Source of the DNA: Strigamia acuminata
Lineage: Eukaryota > Arthropoda > Chilopoda > Geophilomorpha > Linotaeniidae
Reading direction: 5' to 3'
Assembly: GCA_949358305.1 (NCBI GenBank)
Contig: OX442315.1
Location: 36,730,427-36,794,426, forward strand
Length of the DNA stretch: 64,000 nucleotides
This document shows positions 12,346-23,727 of the stretch, one piece after another. The notes under the pieces are model-generated. The model was not told the origin of the DNA. It made no database searches and saw only the letters and a program-made list of their open reading frames with translations. The number at the start of each line of letters is the position of its first letter. The first letter of the stretch is position 1. Made by a program: the position numbers and the translations under genes.

Positions 12346-13483
12346 TACCGTATTCACAACGGGCATACTGAGCGACGGCTCTTAATCGAGGGCGGCTCTT
12401 ATTACAATTATTTACCATTTTGATTGAAATTTCAATTCTGTCATTAAAATTTCAATTTTTTCATTAAAATTTCAATTTTTTCATTAAAATTTCAATTTTT
12501 TCATTAAAATTTCAATTTTTTCATTAAAATTTCAATTTTTTCATTAAAATTTCAATTTTTTCATTAAAATTTCAATTTTTTCATTAAAATTTCAATTTTT
12601 TCATTAAAATTTCAATTTTTTCATTAAAATTTCAATTTTTTCATTAAAATTTCAATTTTTTCATTAAAATTTCAATTTTTTCATTAAAATTTCAATTTTT
12701 TCATTAAAATTTCAATTTTTTCATTAAAATTTTAATTTTTTTCATTAAAATTTCAATTTTTTCATTAAAATTTCAATTTTTTCATTAAAATTTCAATTTT
12801 TTTATTAAAATTTCAATTTTTTCATTAAAATTTCAATTTTTTCATTGACATTTCAATTTTTTCATGGGAATTTCAAAATTTTATTAAATTTTCAATTTTT
12901 TAATTAAAATTTCAATTTTTTCATTGACATTTCAATTTTTTCATTGGAATTTCAAATTTTTCATTGAAATTTCAAAATTTTATTAAATTTTCAATTTTTT
13001 AATTAAAATTTCAATTTTTTTATTGAAATTTCAATTTTTTCAGTGGAATTTCAATTTTTTCATTAAAATTTCAACTTTTTTCATTGGAATTTCAATTTCT
13101 TCATTAAAATTTCAATTTTTTTATTAAAATTTCAAATTTTCATTAAAATTTCACTTTTTTTCCATTAAAATTTCACTTTTTTTCCATTAAAATTTCACTT
13201 TTTTTATTGAAACTACACTTTGTCATTAAATTTTATTTTTCTCAGTAAAATTTTAATTTTTTTCATTAAAATTTCACTTTTTTTTTTAAATTTTCTTTCT
13301 AAATAACTATCATCATCGACGAATGTTTCCTTAACCGTTTCCTGTTTGGTTACAAAAGCCCTCGAATAGTAGACGGGGCTACTATTTTAGGGCGGTTCTT
13401 ATTTCAATCCACCTCTCTGAGGCACGGCTACTATTCGAGAGCGGCTACAAAACGAGAACGAATCTTACTCGAGAAAATACGGT
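12346..13483. mobile_element. TIR element of the TACCGTATT family, expanded by an internal minisatellite
   Basis: Ends are TACCGTATT (12346) and AATACGGTA (13483). Subterminal GGCGGCTCTTA and CGAGGGCGG-type motifs occur on the left, with their complements near 13368-13450. Nearly all of the interior is the tandem array listed separately. A short relative is recognisable at about 55125-55197. Confidence 0.6.
12425..13290. repeat. 20-bp minisatellite, about 40 units
   Basis: The unit TCATTAAAATTTCAATTTTT repeats head to tail. It is almost invariant from about 12463 to 12725, then drifts in length (21-bp units) and sequence towards 13290. The homogeneous left part and degenerate right part imply recent expansion from one side. 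Confidence 0.95.
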
Positions 13484-15147
13484 ATATATATGGTATATAT
13501 ATCTATAACCTAAATGTAAAAGTATTGAAATCAATTTTTTTATAGAAATTTTATAAAGACCCGTAGAAGTATTTGGAAAAACCAATTTTATTTTCTCTCT
13601 CATTTGAAAGGAAAAGAAATTGTTCGGTTTTTCTACATTTTTATTGACCAGTGTACAAGAAAAATTCATTTCAAAATTGTCATTCTATTTTATTTCTATA
13701 CGAGAAGTCGAATTTTATTTCTTCTTCCAGTGCAGCAAAGCTCTATATACACACTAGAAGCCAGAAAACAAACATTATTAAATTAAATAATGTTAAAAAT
13801 AAAGTCCTGAACTTCTAATTTGCATTTATTGTCTCAAATTATCATTTCAGACATAAAATCTTAACTTTTTCTACACTATTTAATACTAAACACCCATAAA
13901 TTGCAAGATAACATAACATCATGCCCTAGTTTTAACATTTTATGTAAAGTTGTGGGATTTTATAATCAAAACAGTGGCATAAATTTCAAACCTAATGATC
14001 TTGTCAACTAGACTTTTAATATGAAAATTGCCACTAGGGTGTTAACCAAAAAACATTTTTAATCAACTTAATCAAGGATATCATTCATGCTGCACTTAAT
14101 TTTTTTTAAAAAAAAACACATTTTATGGAGATTATAGTGCTTGATTTAAAACAGCACCGGAATTGTAAAGTTCAGGTTTAGTGTTTTCATGCATGAAATC
14201 TCCATTTTGTTGGGTTTACGATTAAATTGTTGGTTGAATTGTCTTTTAAAAATCCACAAAATGATTAATGGGGATGGTTTTGACGCTGTGTCACATTAGA
14301 CCCGGTTATTTCTTTGTTTACTCACCAAATGTTTTTATTTCGCAATAATAAAACATGTGTAGGCTTACGCCAACAAATCCTTTTACGACTTCCGGTTGAG
14401 TTTCATAAGGCTGTGGCTCTCAATTGGATTAAGGAGCTGAACAAACTGCAAACATTGCTTGGTGGTAGCAAATGTTTACCTTCGCCTTTCGCCTTTCTTT
14501 CAACGCTGGTCAGTGGTCATCGACAACACAAAAGTCAACTCCACGACGCCATTATCAATGGAATTTAGTTCGCTTAGCAGTCACTAGACGGTTAAATCAC
14601 GTGGTTAACTTCTAACAAAGAGGCAGCCGTGGATAGTAAATTTCGCTGCTGAAATAAAAATTTAAAGATTAGATTTTTTTAAATTATTATAATACTGTAT
14701 TTTTTTTTTGAATTAATTAGTCTCATTTTAATTTTCGAGGTATTTTTCAAACTAAAAAATAAAATTTTCAAATCTTAAATCATCTGAATGTTGTGGAAAT
14801 CGGTTACAGATGGCGTGTTTAGTAGTGACACAACACAGGTGTTGTTGTCATAACATAACCATGACAATGAATAGTGGTACGTTTTCGTTTTCACATCATG
14901 CAGGACACGCACAAAGGTTTCTCGTGGTGAAGTGAACTCTCCTTTATTTATTCCGGACGTTTACTTTAAAGTGTTTTCGAAACAATTAAAAATAGCACCA
15001 GTATCTTAAAACAGTTGAATAGAATGATGTCATTAAAATGACCTCTAATTTTGAATTTAGGATCAAAACATTCGAACACCAAATTATCGAATAATAAGCA
15101 AAAAATAAAAAATAAAAAATAAAAAATAAAAAAATAAAAAACTTGGT
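13484..15147. other. Gene-free AT-rich stretch
   Basis: Only chance frames are present (for example 14314-14568, which has no recognisable domain). Short A/T homopolymers are common. Confidence 0.45.
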
Positions 15148-15231
15148 TGTCAGAAGTGGGGTTCGAACCCACGCCCAGATAACTGGACTGCGACCTAAAC
15201 GCAGCGCCTTAGACCACTCGGCCATCCTGAC
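15148..15231 (-). tRNA. tRNA-Leu (anticodon UAG)
   Basis: Read on the minus strand, the 84-nt gene folds into a standard cloverleaf. The acceptor stem GTCAGGA pairs with TTCTGAC, and the A box is GGCCGAGTGGTCTAAGGC. The anticodon arm CTGCG-TTTAGGT-CGCAG places TAG at 34-36. A long variable arm typical of leucine tRNAs is present, and the B box is GGTTCGAACCC. The discriminator base is A, CCA is not encoded, and there is no intron. A run of T residues for polymerase III termination follows about 10 nt downstream (15127-15141 on the plus strand). Confidence 0.96.
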
Positions 15232-15733
15232 TGATAAGTTTATTCATTCAAATATAACCTCAAAACTCAATATTTATTTATAAAATTTATTTCGACTGAC
15301 AGCTTCAATGTTTGTTTTATTTCTACAAATAGAAGTCAAAAAGAAGTAAATTTAAAGTGACATCTGCTGCTCAGAGTTCGACTCGGCAAGGCGTTCAGAG
15401 AGATGTGCACCAACGATTTTTCCATTTGCCCAACACCTAAATCATTTTGTCCTGCACATTCAACTTAATTTGTTTTCATAACGCTTGGTTTATGGTCCCT
15501 CCATTATTTTCTAACCAAAATCGATTACTATGAGCTTTATGATGTCAATCATGTATCTTTTAGTAGCCAATTGTCACTGCAATATCCATATATGAGAAGC
15601 GACGAAGACCTAATTGGCAATGGCCAAATTGCAGATTTCTGAAATCGCTCCCTAATTGGCGATAGCCTTATTTGGCGCCAAATTTAAAATAATGTAATCT
15701 AATGATGTAATGTAATAATAAAAAAAGATCATA

Positions 15734-16174
15734 TTGGCAATGCTTATTTATTTTAATTTCCCCTCAAATTGCCAATTTCATGTAGGCGATTGCATGTTGT
15801 TGTACTGTATGGGCGAGAAGGCGGAAGACATTCTTACGAAGGCGAAATTAACAGAAGTAGAACTAAAAGAATTTGAAACCGTTGTCAAAGCTTTCGATGG
15901 CCAATTTGTCGCAAAGAAAAACTTGATTTACGAAAGAAGGCATTTCAACCAGCGGGTCCAGCAGGAAAACGAATCAATGGACAATTTCATCACTGCGCTA
16001 TATTCAATGGCCGACATTTGCAAATTAAGTAAATTAACTGCCGATAATATTCACGACACATTGATTTTCGACCGCATTGTCGTCGGCATGAGAGATCGAC
16101 AATTATGCGAAAAATTACAGCTGGTAGAAGACTTGACGTTAAAGAAAGCGATTGAAATGGCTCGAATGAACTAA
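15734..16174 (+). pseudogene. Gag-like fragment of a Ty3/Gypsy-type retroelement
   Basis: The open frame of 146 codons contains LLYCMGEKAEDIL, then FDGQFVAKKNLIYERRHFNQ, then QENESMDNFITALYSMADIC and IFDRIVVGMRDRQLCEKLQL. That arrangement is the usual core of Gypsy-like gag proteins encoded near K02A2.6-type polyproteins. The first dozen codons look like read-in from flanking sequence. No zinc knuckle follows; the frame ends at a stop and the sequence falls into broken polymerase fragments. Not expected to be functional. Confidence 0.75.
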
Positions 16175-16419
16175 CAAGACCTGGAAATTAAAACGGAAAT
16201 TAAAGAGACGCATTAGGACCGACCAACCGAATAAACGAAAATACCGAGGATTGAATTTCCAAACATCTTCCAAGGTCTTGGGCGCTTTAAAATTCCGTAT
16301 AAAATTCGACTTCGAGGTAAAAGCCATTCCGCCCAATATGCATTAATTACGCCTCGTCGAGCTCCAATTCCTAAATTGGATAAAATCAGGAAAAACTTGG
16401 ACTAAATGCTACTTTTGGA

Positions 16420-16790
16420 CGTCATTTTGCCAGTCGACGAACCAACTAATTGGTGTTCCGGCCATGTCACGCTTCCAATGCCAAACACAGAAAATTTATT
16501 CAGTTGCCTGGGAACAGCAAAATATTTCTCAAAATTGGACGCCAATCACGGATTCTGGCAGTGGAAATTAGACGAAGGATCACAACTCCTTACTATGTTC
16601 ATCACACATTTGGATGATTTAAATTCACTCATTTACCATTTGGTATTGTTGCAGCACTGCAAGTTTTTCAAAAATATATGATGGAGATTCTCGAAGGTTT
16701 AATCGCTGTTCAGTGTAATATCGACGACATTTTGGTCTACACCAACACAATCGAGGAGCATGACGAATGGTTAGCTGAGTGCACCCATTA
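16420..16790 (+). pseudogene. Broken Gypsy-type reverse transcriptase fragments
   Basis: One frame carries PVDEPTNWCSGHVTLPMPN, then CLGTAKYFSKLDANHGFWQW, then LDEGSQLLTMFIT. These are the block preceding and including the FSKLDA motif of Ty3/Gypsy reverse transcriptase, with an internal deletion between them. After a frame change, NIDDILVYTNTIEEHDEW (about 16710-16770) retains the catalytic DD box. Frameshifts and stops show the gene is dead. Confidence 0.8.
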
Positions 16791-16860
16791 TTGAGCCCAG
16801 AATTCCAGAAGTTAACATAACTGGTTGTTACCGCAGACCAAACCCTTGCCGGAGGCGTGG

Positions 16861-17277
16861 TGTACGAAGGAGAAAAGCGCGAAGTGTCGCCAATGACAAC
16901 ATATAGAGCCGCCAATGCAACGATGTCGCACACGACGCGGCATAGCAGCCGGATTCGATTTGGAGATCGGTGTTACACCTGACGAGTGAGAGGAGATACG
17001 ACAACAGCAGCGTTTAGCTCCAGAAGTACATGTATTGGCCATTGAGTTGGTTGATTTCTTGAATGCAGCAGTTGAAAACCCAGTCCTTATGCATGAACAC
17101 AACGACTACACCTGCCAGCTTTGTAGCACACATTAGTACAATATATCGTACAAGTGTGGGCACATTGTTTGTGCAGTGTGTGCAAAGAGGGCAGCCGAAG
17201 TGGACCTACAGGTTAAATACCACGTATGTCGTGAAGTAATCAAGAAGTGCAAACACCTCTATGGATTATTTGCCTAA
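16861..17277 (+). pseudogene. C-terminal RING-finger protein relic
   Basis: In the frame of position 17101 the translation runs through IELVDFLNAAVENPVLMHEH and then DYTCQLC, YKCGHIVCAVCAKRA, and YHVCREVIKKCKHLYGLFA with a stop at 17275-17277. The CxxC, CxHxxCxxC and terminal C...C spacing is that of a C3HC4 RING at the extreme C terminus, as in RING E3 ligases. In-frame stops at 16894, 16987 and 17134, the last between the first and second cysteine pairs, show it is decayed. Its position inside the TIR element suggests it was element-borne. Confidence 0.55.
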
Positions 17278-17560
17278 AGAGCTTTATACTATCGGTTTAT
17301 ACTATCGGTTCATTATTACTACTTCGTTAATAAAATAAACAAATGAAGTTCATATCGCTTACCAGTTAATTCTTTATTGTTCATTTTTTGTAAAATCGCC
17401 AAAAATTAATAGTATAATTACTTTACAATCGCCAATTTGGGAGCCCGTCTATGCAGCCCCCATTTAATCGTTTTGGCGATCGCCAATTTGAACATCGCCT
17501 ATTTAACACATCGCCAATCTGCAATCGCCAATCTGGCCGTTGCCAATTTAGGCATCGGAA

Positions 17561-20500
17561 ATTTTCTAATAGTTTTTGCTCTAAACCAGATGTTCTTGAT
17601 TAATACAATGCAAATGAACATGGCATCAGGAGTAGGAATGCAATTAATCAGGATGTGCAAGCAAAGCAGCAATGGTTTCTGGTGTTTGCAGATGACATTG
17701 CGCCCATCTTGGAAAAGAGTGTCACGAGCAGAAGTACTTTTTCTTGACTCAAAATTCCAGCAGGAAAAAGATCCCACGGTTTTAAAGATGACATAAAAGA
17801 TCTGATCTAAAAATTATACACTAGCAATTTATTTGTTTATTTATTTCCACTCCAATTGCAATTGATAATGCACAAATGTAGTCACATGATCAGTCACGTG
17901 GCAAAAATTTAGTGTAATAAAATTTTTGTAACTGTAAGGAAAAGTGTATTCAGCAAAGCATAATTTTTTCCTTTTTCGTTGCATTATTTATAACGTAAAA
18001 ATGACCATAGTTACTTTCTGCCGTAGCTATATGAAAGAGACTTGTGCAAGTATGTTGATTTAAAAATTGTAGATTGTAGTGGTATGCTTTGCGATGAATA
18101 AATACAAGTGGAGGGAATATCCTTGGTCCAGCCAAAGAGATTGTAATTCTTTGCTTACTACTCATTACTACCAACCACACTAAACAGGCTTTTTTCACTG
18201 TCAGATCCACAACAATGTTTAGTATCTCCAATCCTTCTGCTGGTTACTGATTGTCTTATTGAGAGAAAGCCATTAAGTAGTTTACACGTTATCGTTGTAG
18301 GCCACAAGAGGGCTTTCTTTAAGCCTCGTCAAAGGCAAGAAAAAAATTCTACCAAAGTCTGAAAGTCTTCTCTCTCTTCTCATTTTCATTGATTGCTGTA
18401 ATATTATTTCCTTTTAATATATTTTTAGCATTTTCATGGGGGAAATCATACTAAAATCGAAATACGAGTAGCTAAGGTCGAAATTACGTATTCCATTAAA
18501 TTTTTTAAAAGCAAAGATGCACTTTTTAAATGCAAAAATGCACTTTTTAAATGCAAAGATGCACTTTTTAAATGCAAAGATGTACTTTTTAAATGCAAAG
18601 ATACTTACTTTTCAGTAAAAAAAAAACTTTTTAGCATAGAAATTGACTCTTACTTTTGTACAATTTTTAGGCGCAAAAATGCACTTTAATGACAAAACTT
18701 GAACTTTTTAAGTAAAAAAAATGTTTTAGATTTTTAAAAAATATACTGGTTTTGGCAGTGGTATCGGCTGCACTGCTACCCATATTTGCAAGCAGCTGAA
18801 GTGGTCGCTCCATTGCGCACTGCCACCGCTGCATAGCTTTGCTATTTCAACGGTGCACCAGATTCTGTTGAGGTCAAATCGAAGGTCGAATAAGCCTATT
18901 TGTTGACCATACGAAGCAACAACGGTCGTAATAAATTTTTTCTATTCATAAAACTTGTTTACATCCACACAGAGAAATCCAAAAATATTATTTATTTTCC
19001 CCATAGACATTTCTACATTTTAAAATTTCAAAATAAAAATTTGCAAATAAATTGATTCATTTGCTCCCCCACCATTACTATTAAGTTAGAGTATGAAATG
19101 AAGCTCTGGGGGGATGTTTGTCAGGCGTATAATTTGCCTTTCGTGGTTTCGAGTACAATTAGCTGCATTAAAACCTGTCTTTACCATAGAATGCTTTCCA
19201 CTAATAGCTTCAACATGACTTATTTGAACTCTCTGCTGAGCAATCAACAGCTGCGTCTTTTAAATTTTCATGTAACAAACAGGAAATAGTTTGTACCTGT
19301 ACAAATTAAAAAAAATCGATGTCATTATGTGTGAAATTGTTCCAGTTTTGCTCTTTTTTGGTAAACGAGTAGAAAGTTAAAAAAGTGCAGTTTGCAGGTC
19401 CCAGGTCGACATTTAGTTTGTTGTTAGTTCGCAACTAATTTTATAGAAAGCGTAATATATAAAAAATAATAATAATAAATTTGCACCATCTGGTGGTGGT
19501 TTTAAACACTACTTATAAAAACTTGTTGACTCAAGCGCTCTTTACTAATGCAGCAAAGCCAGCTTAAAAGTTATGGTTGAGCTTTAAGGGGCAGCAATAT
19601 CAATTCAGAATAATTAATTAAATAAGTAACCAATGACTATAAATATTCCGTGAGTTAAAGTCTATCATATAAACATAGTCATAAATTTTCAGCAAAAGAA
19701 AATAAATAAAAAAAAAAATTTCTATTCACGAAAGTGGTTGTCCCAAAACGCGAGGGAAACAAAATATTCCTTTAAGTTGTAACTTTCTTTTTTATATTGT
19801 GCAATTTAAAATAAACCAAAGATAATTGGACATTCTACTACCAAATTCAAAATACAATAAAAACAAGAAATAAATAAAGGTTCATTCACATTCAAGTTGT
19901 CATGGTAACTGAGAATAATAAGATGAGGTTTCATTCACAATGAAAACACAGATGTGCTTTTATCTGCTTGAGTGGGAACAGAAAACACAAACTATATTTA
20001 ATCACGTGCAAACTGAGCGTCGATGCTCGAAAGACGTGATAAACTCTCTTGAACGTACCTTATTTGCCTCCAAATTCTTTCCATTCAAGTCACTAATGAA
20101 TTTAAGATAAAAAAAAATCACAACGCTTTCCTGCAGATTTCTTCTCAGGGATCAGTGCGACTTCCACTACTGCAAGAATTAAAAAATAATTAGGAAACAA
20201 AATCAATAAAAACAATTCTTTAAACAACAAAAATTAAATTTCATCTAAATGAGAAAACGCATTTATTCATCAATTTAAAACACATTTATCGAACTGTCTA
20301 ATCTCATTTTCATTATAAGTGCTACTAATTGGCATTAACACTTCCAGGATTATTTCTTTTTCCGTTTTAGAAGCTTTTCCATGTTCAATCAATAATAATA
20401 AAGCACTAGAACTGCAAGAACTCTGATTATATCGCGTCTTGCATTTTTTGCTACGCAACGAGTAAGCAGAAAAGAACATAAAAAACATCAAGTAATAAGG

Positions 20501-20930
20501 TTTTTTTTTAATTTTTAGTTTTTTTTCTATTTAAATGTTGAGGAAAGTTTAGAAAAAAAATTTATGCACAATCTTGTTTACTTTTTCGCCCTAGATTCCA
20601 TGTGTAGTTCTCAAATTTTCCATTGTTTGCTACTATTTTTACCTTATACAGGGGCAGTGAAGCCAGCTAACAAACAGATACATACATAGAAGTTTTCTCC
20701 TGAAAGTGGTCTGATGGGAGAGGAAAATTTCGATTCCTTTCACCTTTACTACAAAGCGCTCATGTTTTCCCCGTAACTACGCTCGAAATTTTCCTTTTCT
20801 TTCCTATAGTTGGCCCGTAATGAACTACGGCACTGGTTTAATGATTTGAATCCACTTAATTAAACATCGTGCTTGATTGTCTTTAATTTAGCTAATCGAT
20901 TTAACTAATAATTCAATTCTATTAATTACA
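17561..20930. other. Gene-free stretch upstream of the KCNE-like gene, with a short tandem repeat
   Basis: No recognisable coding region. At about 18507-18605 the 22-bp unit GCACTTTTTAAATGCAAAGAT repeats about four times. The stretch probably includes the 5' untranslated exon and intron of the gene that starts at 20939, but I cannot place its first exon. Confidence 0.45.
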
Positions 20931-20938
20931 GAGACGCG

Positions 20939-21319
20939 ATGAGTACACCGCAAGCTCCTTTGCATGGACAAGGAATACCGCCTGGAAATCAAAGTGCAGC
21001 TCATCATTCAATTATCACCAACGAGCAAGCCATATTGGCGGCACATGCATCTAGTGGGTCCCATGCACTAATATACATAGTAGTAGTTCTCGTCGCTTAC
21101 GCTTTGGCGCTAGTTTTTCTCATGATGAAGTACGTGAGGCGAGAGCGCAACGAAACAAGACTGTCGTACATTTACGACGAATTAGTTCGCCGTGACAGCC
21201 GGATGCGAGGTACTAAGGCGCAAGAAATAGTTCATTTGCCTGTCATTTCTCCCGCAACGTTTCCCCACGCTTCAGAACCCGAGCGAGCGATTGTGCTGCA
21301 AAATACAACACCTGTATGA
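20939..21319 (+). CDS. Small single-pass membrane protein, KCNE-like
   Basis: The frame encodes 126 residues in one exon. An acceptor (ATTAATTACAG) ends at 20931, so a spliced 5' untranslated exon is likely. Residues about 1-40 are an uncharged extracellular-type segment with a possible N-glycosylation site (NQS). Residues about 43-66 form one hydrophobic helix (ALIYIVVVLVAYALALVFLM), followed at once by a basic KYVRRERNE stretch and YIYDELVRRD. The spacing from the Y at the helix start to the Y of the juxtamembrane YxR motif (19 residues), the basic stop-transfer and a single coding exon fit KCNE potassium-channel beta subunits, which modulate KCNQ-type channels at the plasma membrane. The similarity is motif-level only, so another family of small membrane proteins is possible. 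An ATTAAA lies at 21556 and an AATAAA near 21672. Confidence 0.6.
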   Translation: MSTPQAPLHGQGIPPGNQSAAHHSIITNEQAILAAHASSGSHALIYIVVVLVAYALALVFLMMKYVRRERNETRLSYIYDELVRRDSRMRGTKAQEIVHLPVISPATFPHASEPERAIVLQNTTPV

Positions 21320-21788
21320 CTTTTGGCAAACTTACCATTCCACACGTCTTAAACGCATCTCATGAACAGTCCTCAGACGTTGAGGCATCAATGCAGGTCA
21401 TCTTACCTGTGGGTCATTGTAAACAATGTTGCAGCTTTTTCTGTATTTTATTTTTTACAGATTTATGTTGGTACAGTATATTTATTGAATGTATTGCGCC
21501 ATCTTTGTTACCTACGTGTCAGTGTCACGATCATGAAAGTTGGTGTCTTTTTATTCATTAAAGATTTTTTGCCTGTGTTATCCATACAACAAACGTTATT
21601 GTTATATTACTGGTATGTATGAATAATCAACAAATTTTTGCATTTTAAATGAATGCCTGAAATAATTATCTAATAAAACGATTAAGGGATTCCTCATTCT
21701 TCCAAGCATTGAATGCACTTTTTCTTATCATTACGATTTTTTTTACTACAGTACTAATACCTGTTTACACCAACGGATGTAGTTTGGC

Positions 21789-21815
21789 TGGATCTGATCC
21801 ACCCGATCAGATCCA
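21789..21815. repeat. Hairpin with 11-bp perfect arms
   Basis: TGGATCTGATC and GATCAGATCCA are perfect inverted repeats around a 5-base loop. A second palindrome, CACGGATCTAGATCCGTG, lies near 22164-22181, and similar GGATC-rich text lies between. This may be an eroded mobile element spanning about 21765-22230, but clear terminal repeats were not found. Confidence 0.6.
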
Positions 21816-22299
21816 ACTGAACCGAGTTCCAATATTCACCCAGATAATGTTGTGTTTACACCAAAAAGTTGATTCAATTAAACAAACCCGAGTTTCAGTA
21901 GCAAGAGGTTTTAGGAACAACAGCTGCCAACATGATTCGAATTTATTCATTTCCATCGTTATTAATTTATTTTTAAAATTTATTTTAAACGTACTTTCTA
22001 AAATCTAAATGTACAAATACACGAAACAGTTTTTGGATTTTGTTATCGAATTGTGCGAATAATGGAAAGCTACAGACTTGTGCCTGCCCGATCTGCTTTC
22101 AATCCGGATCCATTCGCCGAACCGAGTTGAGAGAACTCGATTGGCGAGCGAAGTTGTTGGGCACACGGATCTAGATCCGTGAACCGACCTCAGTGTTCAC
22201 ACCGATCATGGATCTACATCCGCAGCTTCAGATGAGATCCAAAACCTTTGTGTAAAGAAGGTATTGTAGGTGTTGTGGCGACCTCAAACTCATTTTCAG

Positions 22300-22410
22300 T
22301 GAGCACCATGTTTTCATTTCTTTTAAGAATAAAAATTGTATCAAGTATTCTATTTACTGTATTCTCTTTTTGCTCAATTTTGGCTAATGAAGCTGGCACA
22401 TATCAAAAAG
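22300..22410 (+). pseudogene. Orphan signal-peptide exon, related in structure to the WAP-like genes
   Basis: An acceptor (CATTTTCAG) ends at 22299 and eight bases later ATG at 22308 opens a 34-codon signal-peptide-like stretch (MFSFLLRIKIVSSILFTVFS, then a small-residue cleavage region). It ends in phase 1 at a good GTAAGC donor (22411). This is the same layout and phase as the first coding exon of the WAP-like gene at 24653. I found no cysteine-rich exon before that gene. It could be a remnant of a duplicated gene or an alternative first exon splicing to 25371. Confidence 0.35.
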
Positions 22411-23659
22411 GTAAGCTTATCTCCCTTTGTGCTATGCGCTGCCCTTTGAAGTTTAATCAGAAGAAAATTTGCACAGACTTGCGAATTGCCCGCACCCCAT
22501 TTTAACGGTTTTAACTGTTGCACCAGAGCCGGCTCAAGGTAGGATCGAGCGGCACAACCGCACAGGGCGTCTGGACAAATGGGGCACATTATTGCGCCCA
22601 AATATCACTGGCGAGCATTGAAAACAATGAACGACGGGGTGCACAAAAGCGATCGACCGTGAGCCGGTCCCGGGTTGCACAAAACAGTTTCCCGTTTCAC
22701 TGCTTCACTCACTGCTAAGTGTTGATCTGTGTGTATTTAGTGCAAATTGAGACTGACTTGCTGTCTTCACGGTTTCAGGGTGAATCCAGTTATTGAAACC
22801 TTCTTTGTGTTTGTATTGAATCATGACACCGCGTTGAACTCTGCCGAGATTATTGCTCACCTGTCGCCATCGACGCGGGACCATCGCTAGTACGCGTGTT
22901 TCGACGTGAGACGACAGCCATCGTTTCCCGCCATTTTCGTTTATCATTTCATTGTTTCCTTTCTCTTTGTTTATCGAATTATTAGTCATGTATTCCTTAA
23001 TTGTTTCATTCGTACTTATTAGTTTCATTCATGTTGTTTTACAAAAAGAACTGAAAAAGCATAATTAACATACCAATTGTCTTCTTCCTTCTTTTTATTT
23101 AACTTGACATGAATGTTTGTTGGTTTATGTGTTTGTTTCAACGTCTGGCGATTACAGCGCCACCTGTATGAGACTGAAACTTTAATAGATACCAGCTCGA
23201 CTCTAAAACTGATTTTTATGATGTGAAAAAGGTTTCAAAAAATTCTGAAACCAGTCTCAGAAAAATTTCTTTTTTTAAACGTCTTTTGGTACGCTCACGA
23301 AATTCACAAAAAAATCTGCGGCAGTAGCGCATTCTGACGGCGATTTGAAGCACCAATATTATGCCTTTTTCCAAACACTTAACCGGTACGGTACTTGTTA
23401 GTTTTTTATGATTACTTGTTACAACTTGTAATCATACTTGACAGTAGTGGTTTATCCATTTCGATCGGTGTCTTTAAATTTAATGGGGAAGACAATTTTG
23501 TGTCTAAAAGTGATTGATTCAGTGATTGTTCCATCAGAACAGGAAATACACTGTGCTGATGCAAGCTGACATGAATAATTGACTATTTATTTACATTTTG
23601 TTTATGTATACCCACAATCTATTGTTTCAAGTGGCTTTGGTTCCAGGTCTTCAACCTTA

Positions 23660-23727
23660 TATAGAGTATAAATAGTTGAACATATCCTACTTATTTCATC
23701 GTTTTACCTGCTGTCTACAATCTCCGG
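23660..23727 (+). promoter_or_regulatory. TATA promoter and untranslated first exon of the WAP-like gene at 24653
   Basis: GTATAAATAG at 23667-23676 is a good TATA box. About 55 bases downstream, CTCCG is followed by a GTGAGT donor at 23728. Transcription would start near 23697, giving a short untranslated exon spliced to the acceptor GTATAG at 24646. Confidence 0.6.

Larger units (their letters stand above)
15608..17556. mobile_element. Composite TIR element carrying retroelement and RING-finger debris
   Basis: The left end (ACCTAATTGGCAATGGCC near 15607) is an imperfect inverted repeat of the right end (GGCCGTTGCCAATTTAGG at 17535-17552). AATTGGCGAT-type motifs repeat near the left end, and their complement ATCGCCAATT occurs at about 17426, 17478, 17510 and 17523. 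Between the ends lie a gag-like frame, reverse-transcriptase fragments and a RING-finger relic, each listed below, all on the plus strand. Whether the retroelement pieces were captured by the TIR element, or the TIR ends belong to a later insertion, cannot be decided here. Confidence 0.6.

Noticed and set aside
12425-13290. Regularly spaced repeats resembling a CRISPR array
   Set aside because: There are no spacers: units abut directly, so this is a minisatellite, and the genome is eukaryotic.
14966-15225. Minus-strand frames of about 70-80 codons
   Set aside because: They are translations of the tRNA-Leu gene and the AT-rich run after it.
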